Assembly (NCBI GenBank): GCA_905331475.1
Contig: CAJNYU010004089.1
Coordinates: 1-64,000, forward strand
DNA from: Rotaria socialis
Lineage: Eukaryota > Rotifera > Eurotatoria > Philodinida > Philodinidae
Direction of reading: 5' to 3'
Length of the DNA stretch: 64,000 bases
Both the position numbers and the translations under genes were made by a program. The notes beneath the pieces were generated by a model. The model did not search any database and was not told the origin of the DNA. It saw only the letters and a program-made list of their open reading frames with translations. Shown piece by piece: positions 21,094 through 30,785 of this stretch. Every line of letters begins with the position of its first letter. The stretch's first letter is position 1.

Positions 21094-22343
21094 TTATTTT
21101 GCATAGGACGCTTGTCCAGCAAGAAACATATACCGTTTGAATTCATCATAGAGAACGAGTACGAGTGACGAACCGACACTACGATAAATGTTAGATAAAT
21201 TGCCCTTAAAGAAAGCCGTGAAACCTTCAGTAACGGCAATCTTTCGAGCACAATCCATTGTTCCTCTATAAATAATATCTCCACGACCACTTTGCATCAT
21301 CAAACGACTAAATGAAAAACATTTCATGTTATTCTTTCATTTAAATTTTTAATAGAAAACATACCGTCGGATTGTATCAAGTGGATAAGCAAGAAATTCA
21401 GATGACGATGTAACAAATTGTGCGAAAAGAAAACGATACAATATGCTGGGATTTGGATTATCTCCGAACATGAATCTTTTTCCTGCATCGTATCCACCAA
21501 AATAAAATGCACGATAGACAAATATACCAGCAACACTAATAGAAAAACCTCGATAGAGACCTATAAATATATTCAATTTTATATATGAATTTTAGGACTC
21601 TATTATGAAGAAAAAAATTTGACCTTGAATTCCATCAGTTTTATAAATTTTTGCAATACAATCATTCATGCCTTTAAATTGCCGCTCACTAACGGATTTT
21701 CCAATATCAACACCAAGACGTGTACGAGCAAAATCAAGTGGATAGACAAAGAAAAGACCCGTTGCACCAGCCATACCACCAGCAAATAAATTACCAGCAA
21801 AGAATTTATATGGATTAATAACTGGATCATAGTTGGCAAACATTTGTTGATAACGTTCTTTGAAAGCAAAATTCAATGCTTGCTAAACAATAAAATAGAT
21901 TGAACATTACATGTTTTCAAATGATAGAAATTGACTGATTTACCGTTGGAAAATAACGTAAAACATTGGCCCAATTTCCACGCCACAATGATATAGTTCC
22001 TTCTTCTCGTATACATCGAACTAAACAATCACCGAATCCTTTATACTTTTTTGATTGTGAAATCTTTTGATTAACATCTTGCGTTTGTAGAAGAAGTTTA
22101 ACACGTTCGAGTGGAGCAACAGCTGTTTTTGAAATAGCTCCCTATAAGAATTATCATGTTAACAAAAGATTTATTAAAATACTAGTATACATACAGCTAA
22201 AAAAAATAAAAATAAAGATCGAGTTAGAAAATATCTAATTTATATAATAAGGAGAAAAACAAACCAGTTCCGCCAGCAAGAAAGTCTATTAAGACGTCTT
22301 TCGTTGTGGTCTCTCGTTTTGATGATCCGCTTGGGCCAACCAT
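21094..22343 (-). CDS. Mitochondrial ADP/ATP carrier (SLC25A4/5/6 family)
   Basis: Exons (minus): 22343-22265, a 2-nt exon 22196-22195, 22141-21944, 21882-21624, 21560-21365, 21307-21094; 948 nt, 315 aa. The three mitochondrial-carrier signatures are present: PLERVK, PLDFAR and PLDTIR. Other family blocks are [26 protein letters not shown] and GGYDAGKR. The ADP/ATP-carrier hallmark RRRMMM appears as RRRLMM (about 244-249), split by an intron. Six transmembrane helices are expected in the inner mitochondrial membrane, exchanging cytosolic ADP for matrix ATP. Without the 2-nt exon the reading frame breaks between exon 1 (ending in GGT) and exon 3 (starting [15 protein letters not shown]). With it the junction reads AGGTAGAISKT, which fits the family. 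The start gives a short polar N-terminus, as is usual. Confidence 0.93.
22195..22196 (-). other. Candidate 2-nucleotide micro-exon of the ADP/ATP carrier
   Basis: On the minus strand the bases CT are preceded by a T-rich acceptor (TTTTTTTTAG) and followed by a strong donor (GTATGT). The resulting introns are 68 bp (22197-22264) and 53 bp (22142-22194), both normal sizes here. Exon 1 is 79 nt (phase 1), so exactly 2 nt restore the frame, giving an Ala codon in the conserved AGG-x-A-x-AISKT context. No alternative GT/AG pair near either end restores the frame. This is inference without cDNA. Confidence 0.65.
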
Positions 22344-24200
22344 ATCGATCTAAAATATATAGAAATATTTTGTCCTTGTAACAAATTTTCTTATTCTAAT
22401 GTTGCGCCAGTCGGCAACGACAACAAACTCACTGATTGAATCCGATACTCCTTGAAAAACACAAAAACAATTTTATGGCAATAACCAATTAGATGGAGTT
22501 GTATTGTAAACAAACGACAGAGATCGCTACTTCCCTGCATTAAAATATTCGCCTTAAAAAGCAATATACATCTTACTATAGCTCTTGTACAAATTTTCTA
22601 CTCCAAGAATGAAGCACATATTTCTCAACGTCGAAGTACGATATTTAGAGATAATTTCAAGTTAGTTCTACAGACACATTAATGCAATATCGACTGATTG
22701 CCAATAAAATATTATGGTGTGTCAATAGTCTTTCGTTAAAAACGATGGTTTACAACAATCGATCGGTTTGACAATGTAAAAATGATTTTCTGATTAGATA
22801 GGCGAAAAAAGATCCGAGAACAATTTTGCAGTGAATACCGAATAGTTACAAGAAATAATCATTCGTATCCTGTAAAGTTTATTAAATTAGACGTACAGGA
22901 AAATAATTATGCATTATCGATTGAATGTCGCCATTAACACTATTATTACTCAAAGATAAAGAAGATATTTTGTAGAATATCTGCTGCAAATAGATTTAGT
23001 GTTAAAAACTTATTAAGTTTTCGCATATCTTGTGGATTTGTTTAATAGTTCGAGTAACTCCCTTCATGCATACTCTATGTATTTCATCATTTTATTAGCG
23101 ACTAAGAATAACTAATATTGATTATTGAAGGTTGCTAACTTAATAGCGATCACAAATCTGTTTTTTTAATTGAAGTGAAAACTGATTTTTGAATTGTAAA
23201 TTTAAAAAATATTGAAGAGATGCTTCGCACAATGAAGACACTTTTACAATCTAATATTATGGAAAAATACAAGAAGAAAAATTACAAATCATCTCTGATA
23301 AATTCAATAGAGCAATAGCAACGATCGATATCGTATTGGTCCTGCTCGTAATACATTATTGTGTGCATTGAGTTTACTTGTGAAGTTTCAATGTTATAAG
23401 ATCTTACACGAAAGATGGAATGTATCAATAGATAACATAGTGCAATTGGTAATTGCATATAAGCTATTGCATCAAAGCGATAAAGATAGTAGAAGAAAAA
23501 CTCAGTCACAGTTAATCAAATCCATATGTGCAGAGAGAAAGAAAACATAAATACATAGAAAGTACGTTTTATCCACGTGCTATAACGAAATGCTTAAAAT
23601 AATGGTTGCTATGAGTAGTTTTTAGGACTCAAAATTTTTAATTCTACGTCAAGAAAAAAGCATCTTATAGAGAGTTATTTTCTATTGCCGATTTATATTT
23701 CTCGTGTTACACCCTCACCCTCAAGATGAACTAAAATCATTTTTTCCCAGTGTGATACAAATCTCGATGTAGAACATTTCAGCATGAGACTAAAATTCAC
23801 GAAAAGGTGTCCGGTTTAGTCGCTATGAAACGAAAAAAAATCCGCTAAATTTTAGCATCAAACTGTAATCATAGAGTTCTAGGGTTTCATTTCTTTTTTC
23901 ATTTTAGCTATTTAAAAAAACCATTATGAAAGCTAGTGATTAGCACATTTCACTTGCTTTATACGGTTTATAAATTCTATTTTCATCAATTTCCTTGTAA
24001 AAGTAGAACAAAATGAATGGAATAATTTGTTTTATTGTTTACTTAGTTTTGTATGGCATGTCTTGGGTTTTTACTCATTCAACGGATGTCAGCGAAAAAT
24101 ATGAGTCACGTTTATCTGTTTCTCCGCTTATATGAGAGAACGAGAAAAACCCAATCATAAAATGTCTCTAAGACATGTTGGAAAAAATTTCAACCACAGC
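22344..24200. other. Intergenic region
   Basis: Upstream flank of the ADP/ATP carrier and of the ubiquitin-gene block, which are divergently oriented. It is AT-rich with scattered short ORFs (such as 23282-23550 on both strands) of no recognisable content. No repeat or RNA gene was seen. Confidence 0.5.
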
Positions 24201-24258
24201 TATATAAAAAGCTTGGGAAATTCCAAGATAAAAAATGAACTTTAGTGCATATATAAAG
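24201..24258 (+). promoter_or_regulatory. TATA-like elements upstream of the RBR ligase gene
   Basis: TATATAAAAA at 24201-24210 and a second ATATAAAG element near 24250 lie about 170-220 bp before the ligase ATG. A T-rich AG site (CATTTTCAG, about 24333-24341) lies between them and the start and could accept a spliced leader or end a 5'UTR intron. This is the only TATA-like promoter I see for the four-gene block. Confidence 0.45.
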
Positions 24259-24418
24259 AGCGTGTGTTTCATATAGTTGTACTGTATTCAGTTGTTATAG
24301 TAGTGTATAGACGTTATTGTTTCATAGATAAGCATTTTCAGGTACTGATTCGAACCGTAATATTACTGCTTAATATTAATAAGAAACTGCTATTTTACTT
24401 TCAAAATCAATCGAAAAT

Positions 24419-25414
24419 ATGTCTGGTATTATTAACGTGCTTTTTGCGACCATGAAAGGCAGCAAACATCCCGCACAACTTAAAGAAGGCTATACTTTTG
24501 AAGACATTAAAAACATTGTTAAAGAAAAATTTGGCTCTACTAACTATCGACTTATTGTCAATGGACAAGAAATACAAGACAATGATCCAGTTAAATTTGC
24601 TGAATTAAAAAAATCGATTAAAAATCTTACAGTCATATATGTTTGTCAACGAATGGATGGTGGCTCAGGTCTACTTGATATTGATTCACATAAGGCCACT
24701 CTAATTGTTGATATTCAAGACGAGCTACGTAAAATTCCAACTCAACAAACAAATTCGACATGCATGATTTGCACAGAAGAAAAAAGGTGCATTAAATTTT
24801 GTTGCAGTTCCATTATCTGCAAAGAATGTTTTCCTAATTATTTCATATATGGTGATTTTAAAATTAAATGTCTTACATGCAATCAACTTGTATCGCCAGC
24901 AAAAGTTTTTGTTACTCCTGAATTTATTCAATCACTCGTTCAGTTAGATGAAACAAAAACGATGACACAAAATATTGATTTTCAAATATGTACATGTGGT
25001 GCATTTTCTATCAATAGTACTATGCATGCAAAACAACGGTGTAACAATTGCCAACGATGGCTATGTTTCTTTTGCAATTCCGATTGGGATGAAACGGAAA
25101 GAAACATGCGTAATGAAAAGTACACATGCAAAGTAAATTGCTTTTGGGAAACCAAAATTACTTATCAATTAGTCACACTTGAATACAATAAAATTATGAA
25201 AGTGCCAAATCGACGGTGTTGTCCAAAATGTCTCGAATGTGGTTCGTATGATCAAAAGTGCAAATATCACAGTTGCAAATGTGGTCATAAATTCTGTTTT
25301 ATCTGCCTCAACACAGAAGAAGAATGTAAGCGTATTTATAAATCTAGTTATAACCGGCCATGTGGCAATATAGCACAACAAACATTTAAAATATTTCCGC
25401 GCCTTTGCCAATAA
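24419..25414 (+). CDS. Ubl-RBR E3 ubiquitin ligase (Parkin-like without RING0), intronless
   Basis: 331 aa in a single exon. The N-terminal about 80 residues look ubiquitin-like (VLFATMKGSKHPAQL, then YRLIVNGQEIQD). RING1 begins at CMIC (about 115-118), with further Cys pairs to CLTC (about 151-154). An IBR-like block contains CTCGAF, CNNC and CFFC. The Rcat/RING2 has Cys spacing C-x2-C-x9-C-x4-C-x1-C-x4-C-x2-C, from CPKC to CFIC. This matches the Rcat spacing of RBR ligases in its first half and places the catalytic Cys at about 281 (QKC). RBR ligases take ubiquitin from an E2 onto this Cys before transfer to substrate. The Ubl-first order resembles Parkin, but the RING0 domain is missing. 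An AATAAA overlaps the stop codon. It is the first gene of a same-strand block, and the next start is 138 bp away. The substrate is unknown. Confidence 0.82.
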   Translation: MSGIINVLFATMKGSKHPAQLKEGYTFEDIKNIVKEKFGSTNYRLIVNGQEIQDNDPVKFAELKKSIKNLTVIYVCQRMDGGSGLLDIDSHKATLIVDIQDELRKIPTQQTNSTCMICTEEKRCIKFCCSSIICKECFPNYFIYGDFKIKCLTCNQLVSPAKVFVTPEFIQSLVQLDETKTMTQNIDFQICTCGAFSINSTMHAKQRCNNCQRWLCFFCNSDWDETERNMRNEKYTCKVNCFWETKITYQLVTLEYNKIMKVPNRRCCPKCLECGSYDQKCKYHSCKCGHKFCFICLNTEEECKRIYKSSYNRPCGNIAQQTFKIFPRLCQ

Positions 25415-25552
25415 AAACAACTTGTTCTATGTTCACGTCATCTGAACTGTTTTTTTGTGATTTTTTAGACATTATTAAAAATCATTGAATAAATCAGATT
25501 TATTTCAATTTTTTTTCTTGTCGGTTACAAACATACATGTTCTTCTTTTCAG

Positions 25553-26988
25553 ATGAGAAGTTGTTTTGGAATGAAGTCAAAAAAGAAACAAAAGAAACAA
25601 AAGAATTCAATCTTCGCTAGTGTGTCTCGATTCAAGCGTTCTGAACATACAACTTCGTCTCTGAGAATGCCTATAGAACGAAAAAATCAAATAGATGAAA
25701 TAGTGGTTCATCTGACCACTAATTCATCGTACAAAAAGAATGAAACAGATAAATCTTCGACTCTGCCCCAACGGGTGTATAAAAGCAATGAACTCTCAAG
25801 TAAGTATTTAACTATTTGTAGTCCAAAGATGTTTTTTTTATTTAGCATGTTTCATATAGAACTTTTTTCTAAGGGTGCACTGACGACAATCTTCCACCAA
25901 TTGTACCTACTCCTCCTTTGAAATCGACAGAAACCACTGATTCGAATGCCACTCCGTATGGGACCTCTAAACCAAAATTACCACCCATACCAAGTCGTTC
26001 ATCGAGTTCCTTGTCAGATAATAAACTATTATCAACCGACCATTCAATTTCTTTCCCTAAACGTCCTATTTCAGGTCATTGTGGCCTCAAAAATATTGGC
26101 AATACATGCTATATGAATAGTGCTATTCAATGTTTGAATAGTATACCAGATCTAATCAAATGGATCATGGAACAGCAGTGTTTGTCATCTCATATGAATA
26201 TACGTGAAGTTTTTATTTCTTTGATACAATCAATGCAGTCCGGTCGTTATAAATGTGTCACTCCTCATGAATTAAAGCAGCATATCGGCCGTACATCGAG
26301 CATATTTTCTGACAATGGTCAAAAGGATTCACACGAATTTATGAATTCTCTTATTAATGCTATTGAAGTAGTTGATTCATCTTCAACATTTGTCAAACTC
26401 TTTCAAATTCATACTAGATCACTGGCAACTTGCAATAATTGTAAACAGACTGATACTACCGATGAAACAACAACATTTCTTCCACTTGCAATTCCTGAAA
26501 GAATGCCCTATGACGATGGCAACATTTTACTCGAAGATTTAATTCGAGACTTTTGTCAAGAAAATGAATTAGATGGAGAGTATTATTGTTACAGATGCAA
26601 AACTTGTCAATCGGCACGACAAAAAACTACAATCATTCAACCGTTACCTCGTGCTCTTATCATACAATTGAAACGATTTCCTTACGACGGTACTAGCAGA
26701 AAACTTAATACATTAGTTAAATACAAACTAGAACATCGAAATTTATTATCCAAAAATGATAGATATGAATTATGTGCTATATCTATGCATAGTGGAAGTC
26801 TTGCCGGTGGACACTACACAACAATCGGAAAAAATGATAAAACAAAAAAATGGCATCGATTCGATGATAACTACGTCGAGAATGTTGAATCGAAAATGCT
26901 ACTTGTTCCATTTATTGCAACACAAGCATATATACTTATTTACGCATTAAAACATAATGACGAAGAAATCAACGATAGTTTTTCGTAG
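25553..26988 (+). CDS. Ubiquitin-specific protease (USP family), gene 1 of 3
   Basis: Exons 25553-25799 and 25874-26988; 1362 nt, 453 aa. A Lys/Ser-rich disordered N-terminus (about 1-145) begins MRSCFGMKSKKKQKKQK. A compact USP domain follows, with the Cys box GNTCYMNSAIQC (catalytic Cys about 161), QKDSHEFMNSL, a zinc-ribbon pair CNNC...CYRC, the His box GGHYTT (about 396), and the FDD Asp motif. It should cleave ubiquitin from substrates. The domain is near minimal size, with no large insert. A CTTTTCAG site abuts the ATG, as expected for a trans-splice acceptor. It is clearly a paralog of the next two genes. The basic N-terminus with an early Cys might direct membrane attachment, but the MGC consensus is absent. 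Confidence 0.9.
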
Positions 26989-27018
26989 CTATTTTATTAT
27001 TTTTGATATTTATTTTAG

Positions 27019-28460
27019 ATGAATATTTCAGACGAATCTAATACACAACAATTAACTTTAAAATATCATAATGAGACCGGTGATTGTTTATGTATATATG
27101 ATAGAAACATAAATAATCCACAAATTTACACCCGCATACCACTGCGTTGGGACTTCTATCAATGGCATGATTTAGGTAAGTTTATGATCCAGTAAAAAAT
27201 TGTTATTGGTTGAAATGTTTCTTTTTTCATATAGATCTACGCTGTCTTCGTCTATTTATAAACCTATTCTCTGAAGAATCAGTTGATGAATCTTTAGAGA
27301 ATGTTTCGGTACCATCGATTGATGCAGATCCAAATCAGGCATCTTGTATGTCTTCAGTACCAATTGTAGCACAACCCATTGATTCTCTTCTCCTTATATT
27401 CATCCGCTATCTCCAATTAATCAATCTTATTCCATGGTCATCGCCAACATCGATTAGCGATCAGCTCCATGAAATACCTACGAAACACGAAATAGATGGT
27501 CCAATTCAAATTACTTCTCCAACTAAAAGATCTAAAAAGACACATCCAAAGCAATCTACTAAACCGGGTTTATGTGGTTTAGCTAATATCGGTAATACAT
27601 GTTTTATGAATAGTGCTATTCAATGTTTGAGCAATATACCTAAACTAACGGAATGGGCTCAAAAGCAACAATTATCAAATCATAAAAAAGCCGTTACTCT
27701 AGCTTACACTTCATTGATTAAATCAATGTGGTCAGGTGAAAACTCAAGTGTCACTCCGCACGAAATAAAAAAACGTGTTAGTCAACATGCTCCAATTTTT
27801 TCGGATTATGCTCAAAAAGATTCTCATGAATTCATGAATTCTCTTCTCAATGCAATTCATTCTGAATTCGTAGAAGATGATTCGTCACACGCACAATCGT
27901 CTATTGTTACCGATCTTTTTCGTATTCAAACAGAATCCAGAGTAATCTGTTCACATTGTAATATGCATGATTCAGTCGAAGAGACAACTTATTGTCTACC
28001 GTTGCCGCTTGGATGCGAATCAACGGTAACTCTAGAAACGGTGTTAGATGAATTTTTAAAAGAGGAATCACTTGATGGAGAATATTATTGCTCACATTGT
28101 CAAGAACTTCGTTTAGCTAAACAGAAGACAAGTTTATGTCAGCCACTGCCATCAGTAATCATAGTTCAACTTAAACGATTTACTTTTGACGATACCGATG
28201 ATAAATTAAATACGTTCGTAAAATATCCCATTCAAAATTGGAAAGTCGACGGTAGCAGTAATTCATTGTATGATCTTGCTGCCGTTTCTATGCATGTTGG
28301 AAATTTAAAAGGAGGACATTATACAACGTTTGCTCGTTTGAACGGCTCAGGTCAATGGTATCATTTCAATGATTCTAATATTCAACCTCTGAATGATACC
28401 AGTTGTCTTGTAAATCGAAACGCTTATGTTTTAGTGTATTTAAGACAAGATTACATTTAA
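27019..28460 (+). CDS. Ubiquitin-specific protease (USP family), gene 2 of 3
   Basis: Exons 27019-27175 and 27235-28460; 1383 nt, 460 aa. The start lies only 30 bp after the previous stop, and TATTTTAG directly precedes the ATG. The N-terminal 165 residues are unrelated to gene 1 and of unknown type; they contain a hydrophobic stretch (SLLLIFIRYLQLINLI). The USP domain has GNTCFMNSAIQC (catalytic Cys about 175), QKDSHEFMNSLLNAI, a CSHC...CSHC zinc ribbon, the His box GGHYTT (about 414) and a FND catalytic Asn/Asp motif. The catalytic domain closely resembles that of gene 1, suggesting tandem duplication with replaced N-termini. It acts as a deubiquitinase; the cellular target is unknown. Confidence 0.9.
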
Positions 28461-28538
28461 AGAGCTCTGTTTCTTGATTGTTCGTTTTCATTTTAGATTT
28501 TTAATAAAAAGATTATTTCGTAGAAAAAATCTTCATGT

Positions 28539-30785
28539 ATGTTAAACGAAATTCCACTATCAACCAAGTTGATTATGCTCTTTTCTAGAATGAACGATCC
28601 AGCATCTAACTTTCGCCCATCGTTAATTTATACATCATCATCTTTATCCGATAAAGACTACTCTCAGCCAAGACCAGTGATAAGCATAGTACCAACACTA
28701 TTTACAACTCCAAAACTTGTTAGATTTCGAGTATGTAGAAGCTATCGAAATTATTACGATCTTATACATATATATATACGAGAAGACAAAACATTAATAG
28801 AATTGAAAGAGGAAATCTCTAGAAAACTTAAATCATTGATGGAGTACACAGATTTCTCACTAACAAAATCTCAAGATAATGGTTACTCTTGGGCGCGTAT
28901 CGATGACTCAGATGGCCATAAAACAATTGCTGATCTAAAACTTTGCTCGGACACTATTTTAAACGTGGAGACACCGAAAGAAACAAATAACAAAATACAA
29001 AACAACGTATCAAATATTAGAGGCGCGATTTTAACTTTGAAACTTTGCAAACAACCAATGAACGAAGTAGATTGCGAATATATTGATATACGTTCATCGA
29101 TTACTATTGGCCAACTAAAAGAAGAAGCACGAAAACGAGTCATAAATCAAAAAACGAAACACTTATACTTGTGGACATCGAATGGATGGATGAAATACAA
29201 AAGTGATTTGGACCATTTGACTGTAGCTGAATTAGGCTTTCGTGCATATTCAATGATAAGTTTTGAAAAAGACGACGACCCTATTCCTGGTCTATGTGGC
29301 CTAACAAATTTAGGTAATACATGTTTCATGAATAGTGCTCTTCAATGTTTGAGTAATATTCCTGAATTCACCCGAAAAATTCAATCGTTGGGAAATGAAA
29401 TAAACGCACCAATTATTGGTGCTTATGCAGCATTGATTAGATTGATGTGGTCAGGTGAACATACGATCACTGCACCTTCGTCTTTATTACTGAATATATC
29501 TGAGAGTTTACCGCGTTTTCGGCAATATCGACAGCAAGATGCACAAGAATTTATGAACCAAATTCTACATCTAATCCATCAAGAGTTAACAAATGAAAGA
29601 ACATTAATAACTGATCAGTTCTACGGTCGAATGCAATCAAGTGTTAAATGTTTAGGAGGATGCAATTCCATTGAAACTCGCGAGGAAGTAATTAGCTTTC
29701 TCCCATTACCTGTCGACAATGAAATCAATCAATACGAGATTCTCTATCTTGAGAGTAATGGGGATCAAAGTTTAGTTTCTGTCTGCAGTTGTGCAAGAAC
29801 GATAGGCACACTCATCCACTCGTTCATCGAACAATATAGACCACAATTGTCATCAACAAGGATCCGACCCGTTAGAATAGCAGAGAACGAAATTAAGGAT
29901 GAATATTCAGACTACACACGGCTAAATGATACAACAAGGCATGAACTCGCTTTCATCGAACTTCCGGAGAAGACTTTTGATAAAAGTTATGTCAAAGTAG
30001 TGTTTCTCAATCGCCAAACATACGAACCATTTCGAGCACCTATCTATACCATTCGTCCAACCTATGATTATTATGAATCAGATCTATCCGATCAGATGAA
30101 TTGTATTCAGAATCATATCCAGTCAAAAACTGGTGCGCCAAGTTCTGCATGTCATCTCTATTCGATCAATCATATGGATCAAGCTAAATATTTGAACGTC
30201 AACGCAACTCAAGAGAACAATCAATTATTATTCATGAAACACATTAAATTTGAATTGGATTCGAAATGGATTGAGAAGTATACAAGCAGGTACAAGATAG
30301 ATAGATCATCTAGTAAGCCATCATTGACAAGTCTATTAGCAGATTTTTTTCACGAAGAGCCATTGAACGGTGATTACTACTGTTCTCAATGTTGTGATCT
30401 GAAGCCAGCAAAAGAAAAAGCCGATTTAGTACTGCCATTACCCCGTGTGCTAATTATTCAGTTAAAGCGGTTCACCTATGATCCTTATTCAAACACAAAA
30501 ATTGATATATACATTGACTTTCCGCTCAGAGATCTTGATCTTAGTCATTATATCATTGAGAAAAATGGTCAGAAGATGAATTCACCAATATACTATGATC
30601 TTGTCGCTGTATCTAATCATACAGGCAGTCTTATTAGTGGACATTATACTACATACGCCAGAAATGTTGAAAATCGAAGATGGTATTCGTTCAATGATGA
30701 AAGCGTTCGAGAAATTGTCGATGAAAATGATATTGTAACAAAAAATGCTTACATTCTTGTATATGTTCAGCAAGCTGCTTTGTGA
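28539..30785 (+). CDS. Ubiquitin-specific protease with ubiquitin-like domains (USP4/15-like), gene 3 of 3
   Basis: Single exon of 748 aa from the first ATG. A second ATG at 28590 (731 aa) sits directly after TTTTCTAG, a likely trans-splice acceptor, and may be the true start. Two ubiquitin-like stretches come first (about 65-150 and 165-245; ...IGQLKEEARKR, TVAELGF). The USP domain begins PGLCGLTNLGNTCFMNSALQC (split here; catalytic Cys about 262), has QQDAQEFMNQ, and a CLGGC...CSQC zinc-ribbon pair. A roughly 200-residue insert then separates the two halves, with the His box SGHYTTYA (His about 702) and FNDESV. A large mid-domain insert is typical of USP4/11/15, but no DUSP domain is present. 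One Cys pair has an extra residue (C-x3-C). Gene 2 ends 78 bp upstream. Confidence 0.9.
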   Translation: MLNEIPLSTKLIMLFSRMNDPASNFRPSLIYTSSSLSDKDYSQPRPVISIVPTLFTTPKLVRFRVCRSYRNYYDLIHIYIREDKTLIELKEEISRKLKSLMEYTDFSLTKSQDNGYSWARIDDSDGHKTIADLKLCSDTILNVETPKETNNKIQNNVSNIRGAILTLKLCKQPMNEVDCEYIDIRSSITIGQLKEEARKRVINQKTKHLYLWTSNGWMKYKSDLDHLTVAELGFRAYSMISFEKDDDPIPGLCGLTNLGNTCFMNSALQCLSNIPEFTRKIQSLGNEINAPIIGAYAALIRLMWSGEHTITAPSSLLLNISESLPRFRQYRQQDAQEFMNQILHLIHQELTNERTLITDQFYGRMQSSVKCLGGCNSIETREEVISFLPLPVDNEINQYEILYLESNGDQSLVSVCSCARTIGTLIHSFIEQYRPQLSSTRIRPVRIAENEIKDEYSDYTRLNDTTRHELAFIELPEKTFDKSYVKVVFLNRQTYEPFRAPIYTIRPTYDYYESDLSDQMNCIQNHIQSKTGAPSSACHLYSINHMDQAKYLNVNATQENNQLLFMKHIKFELDSKWIEKYTSRYKIDRSSSKPSLTSLLADFFHEEPLNGDYYCSQCCDLKPAKEKADLVLPLPRVLIIQLKRFTYDPYSNTKIDIYIDFPLRDLDLSHYIIEKNGQKMNSPIYYDLVAVSNHTGSLISGHYTTYARNVENRRWYSFNDESVREIVDENDIVTKNAYILVYVQQAAL

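Noticed and set aside
20763..21290. 175-aa minus-strand ORF
   Set aside because: It overlaps the last exon of the ADP/ATP carrier in another frame and has no recognisable content.
25415..25552. Possibility that the RBR ligase and USP1 are one fused gene
   Set aside because: The ligase ends in a clear stop with an overlapping AATAAA and there is no donor near its end that would join it in frame to USP1.
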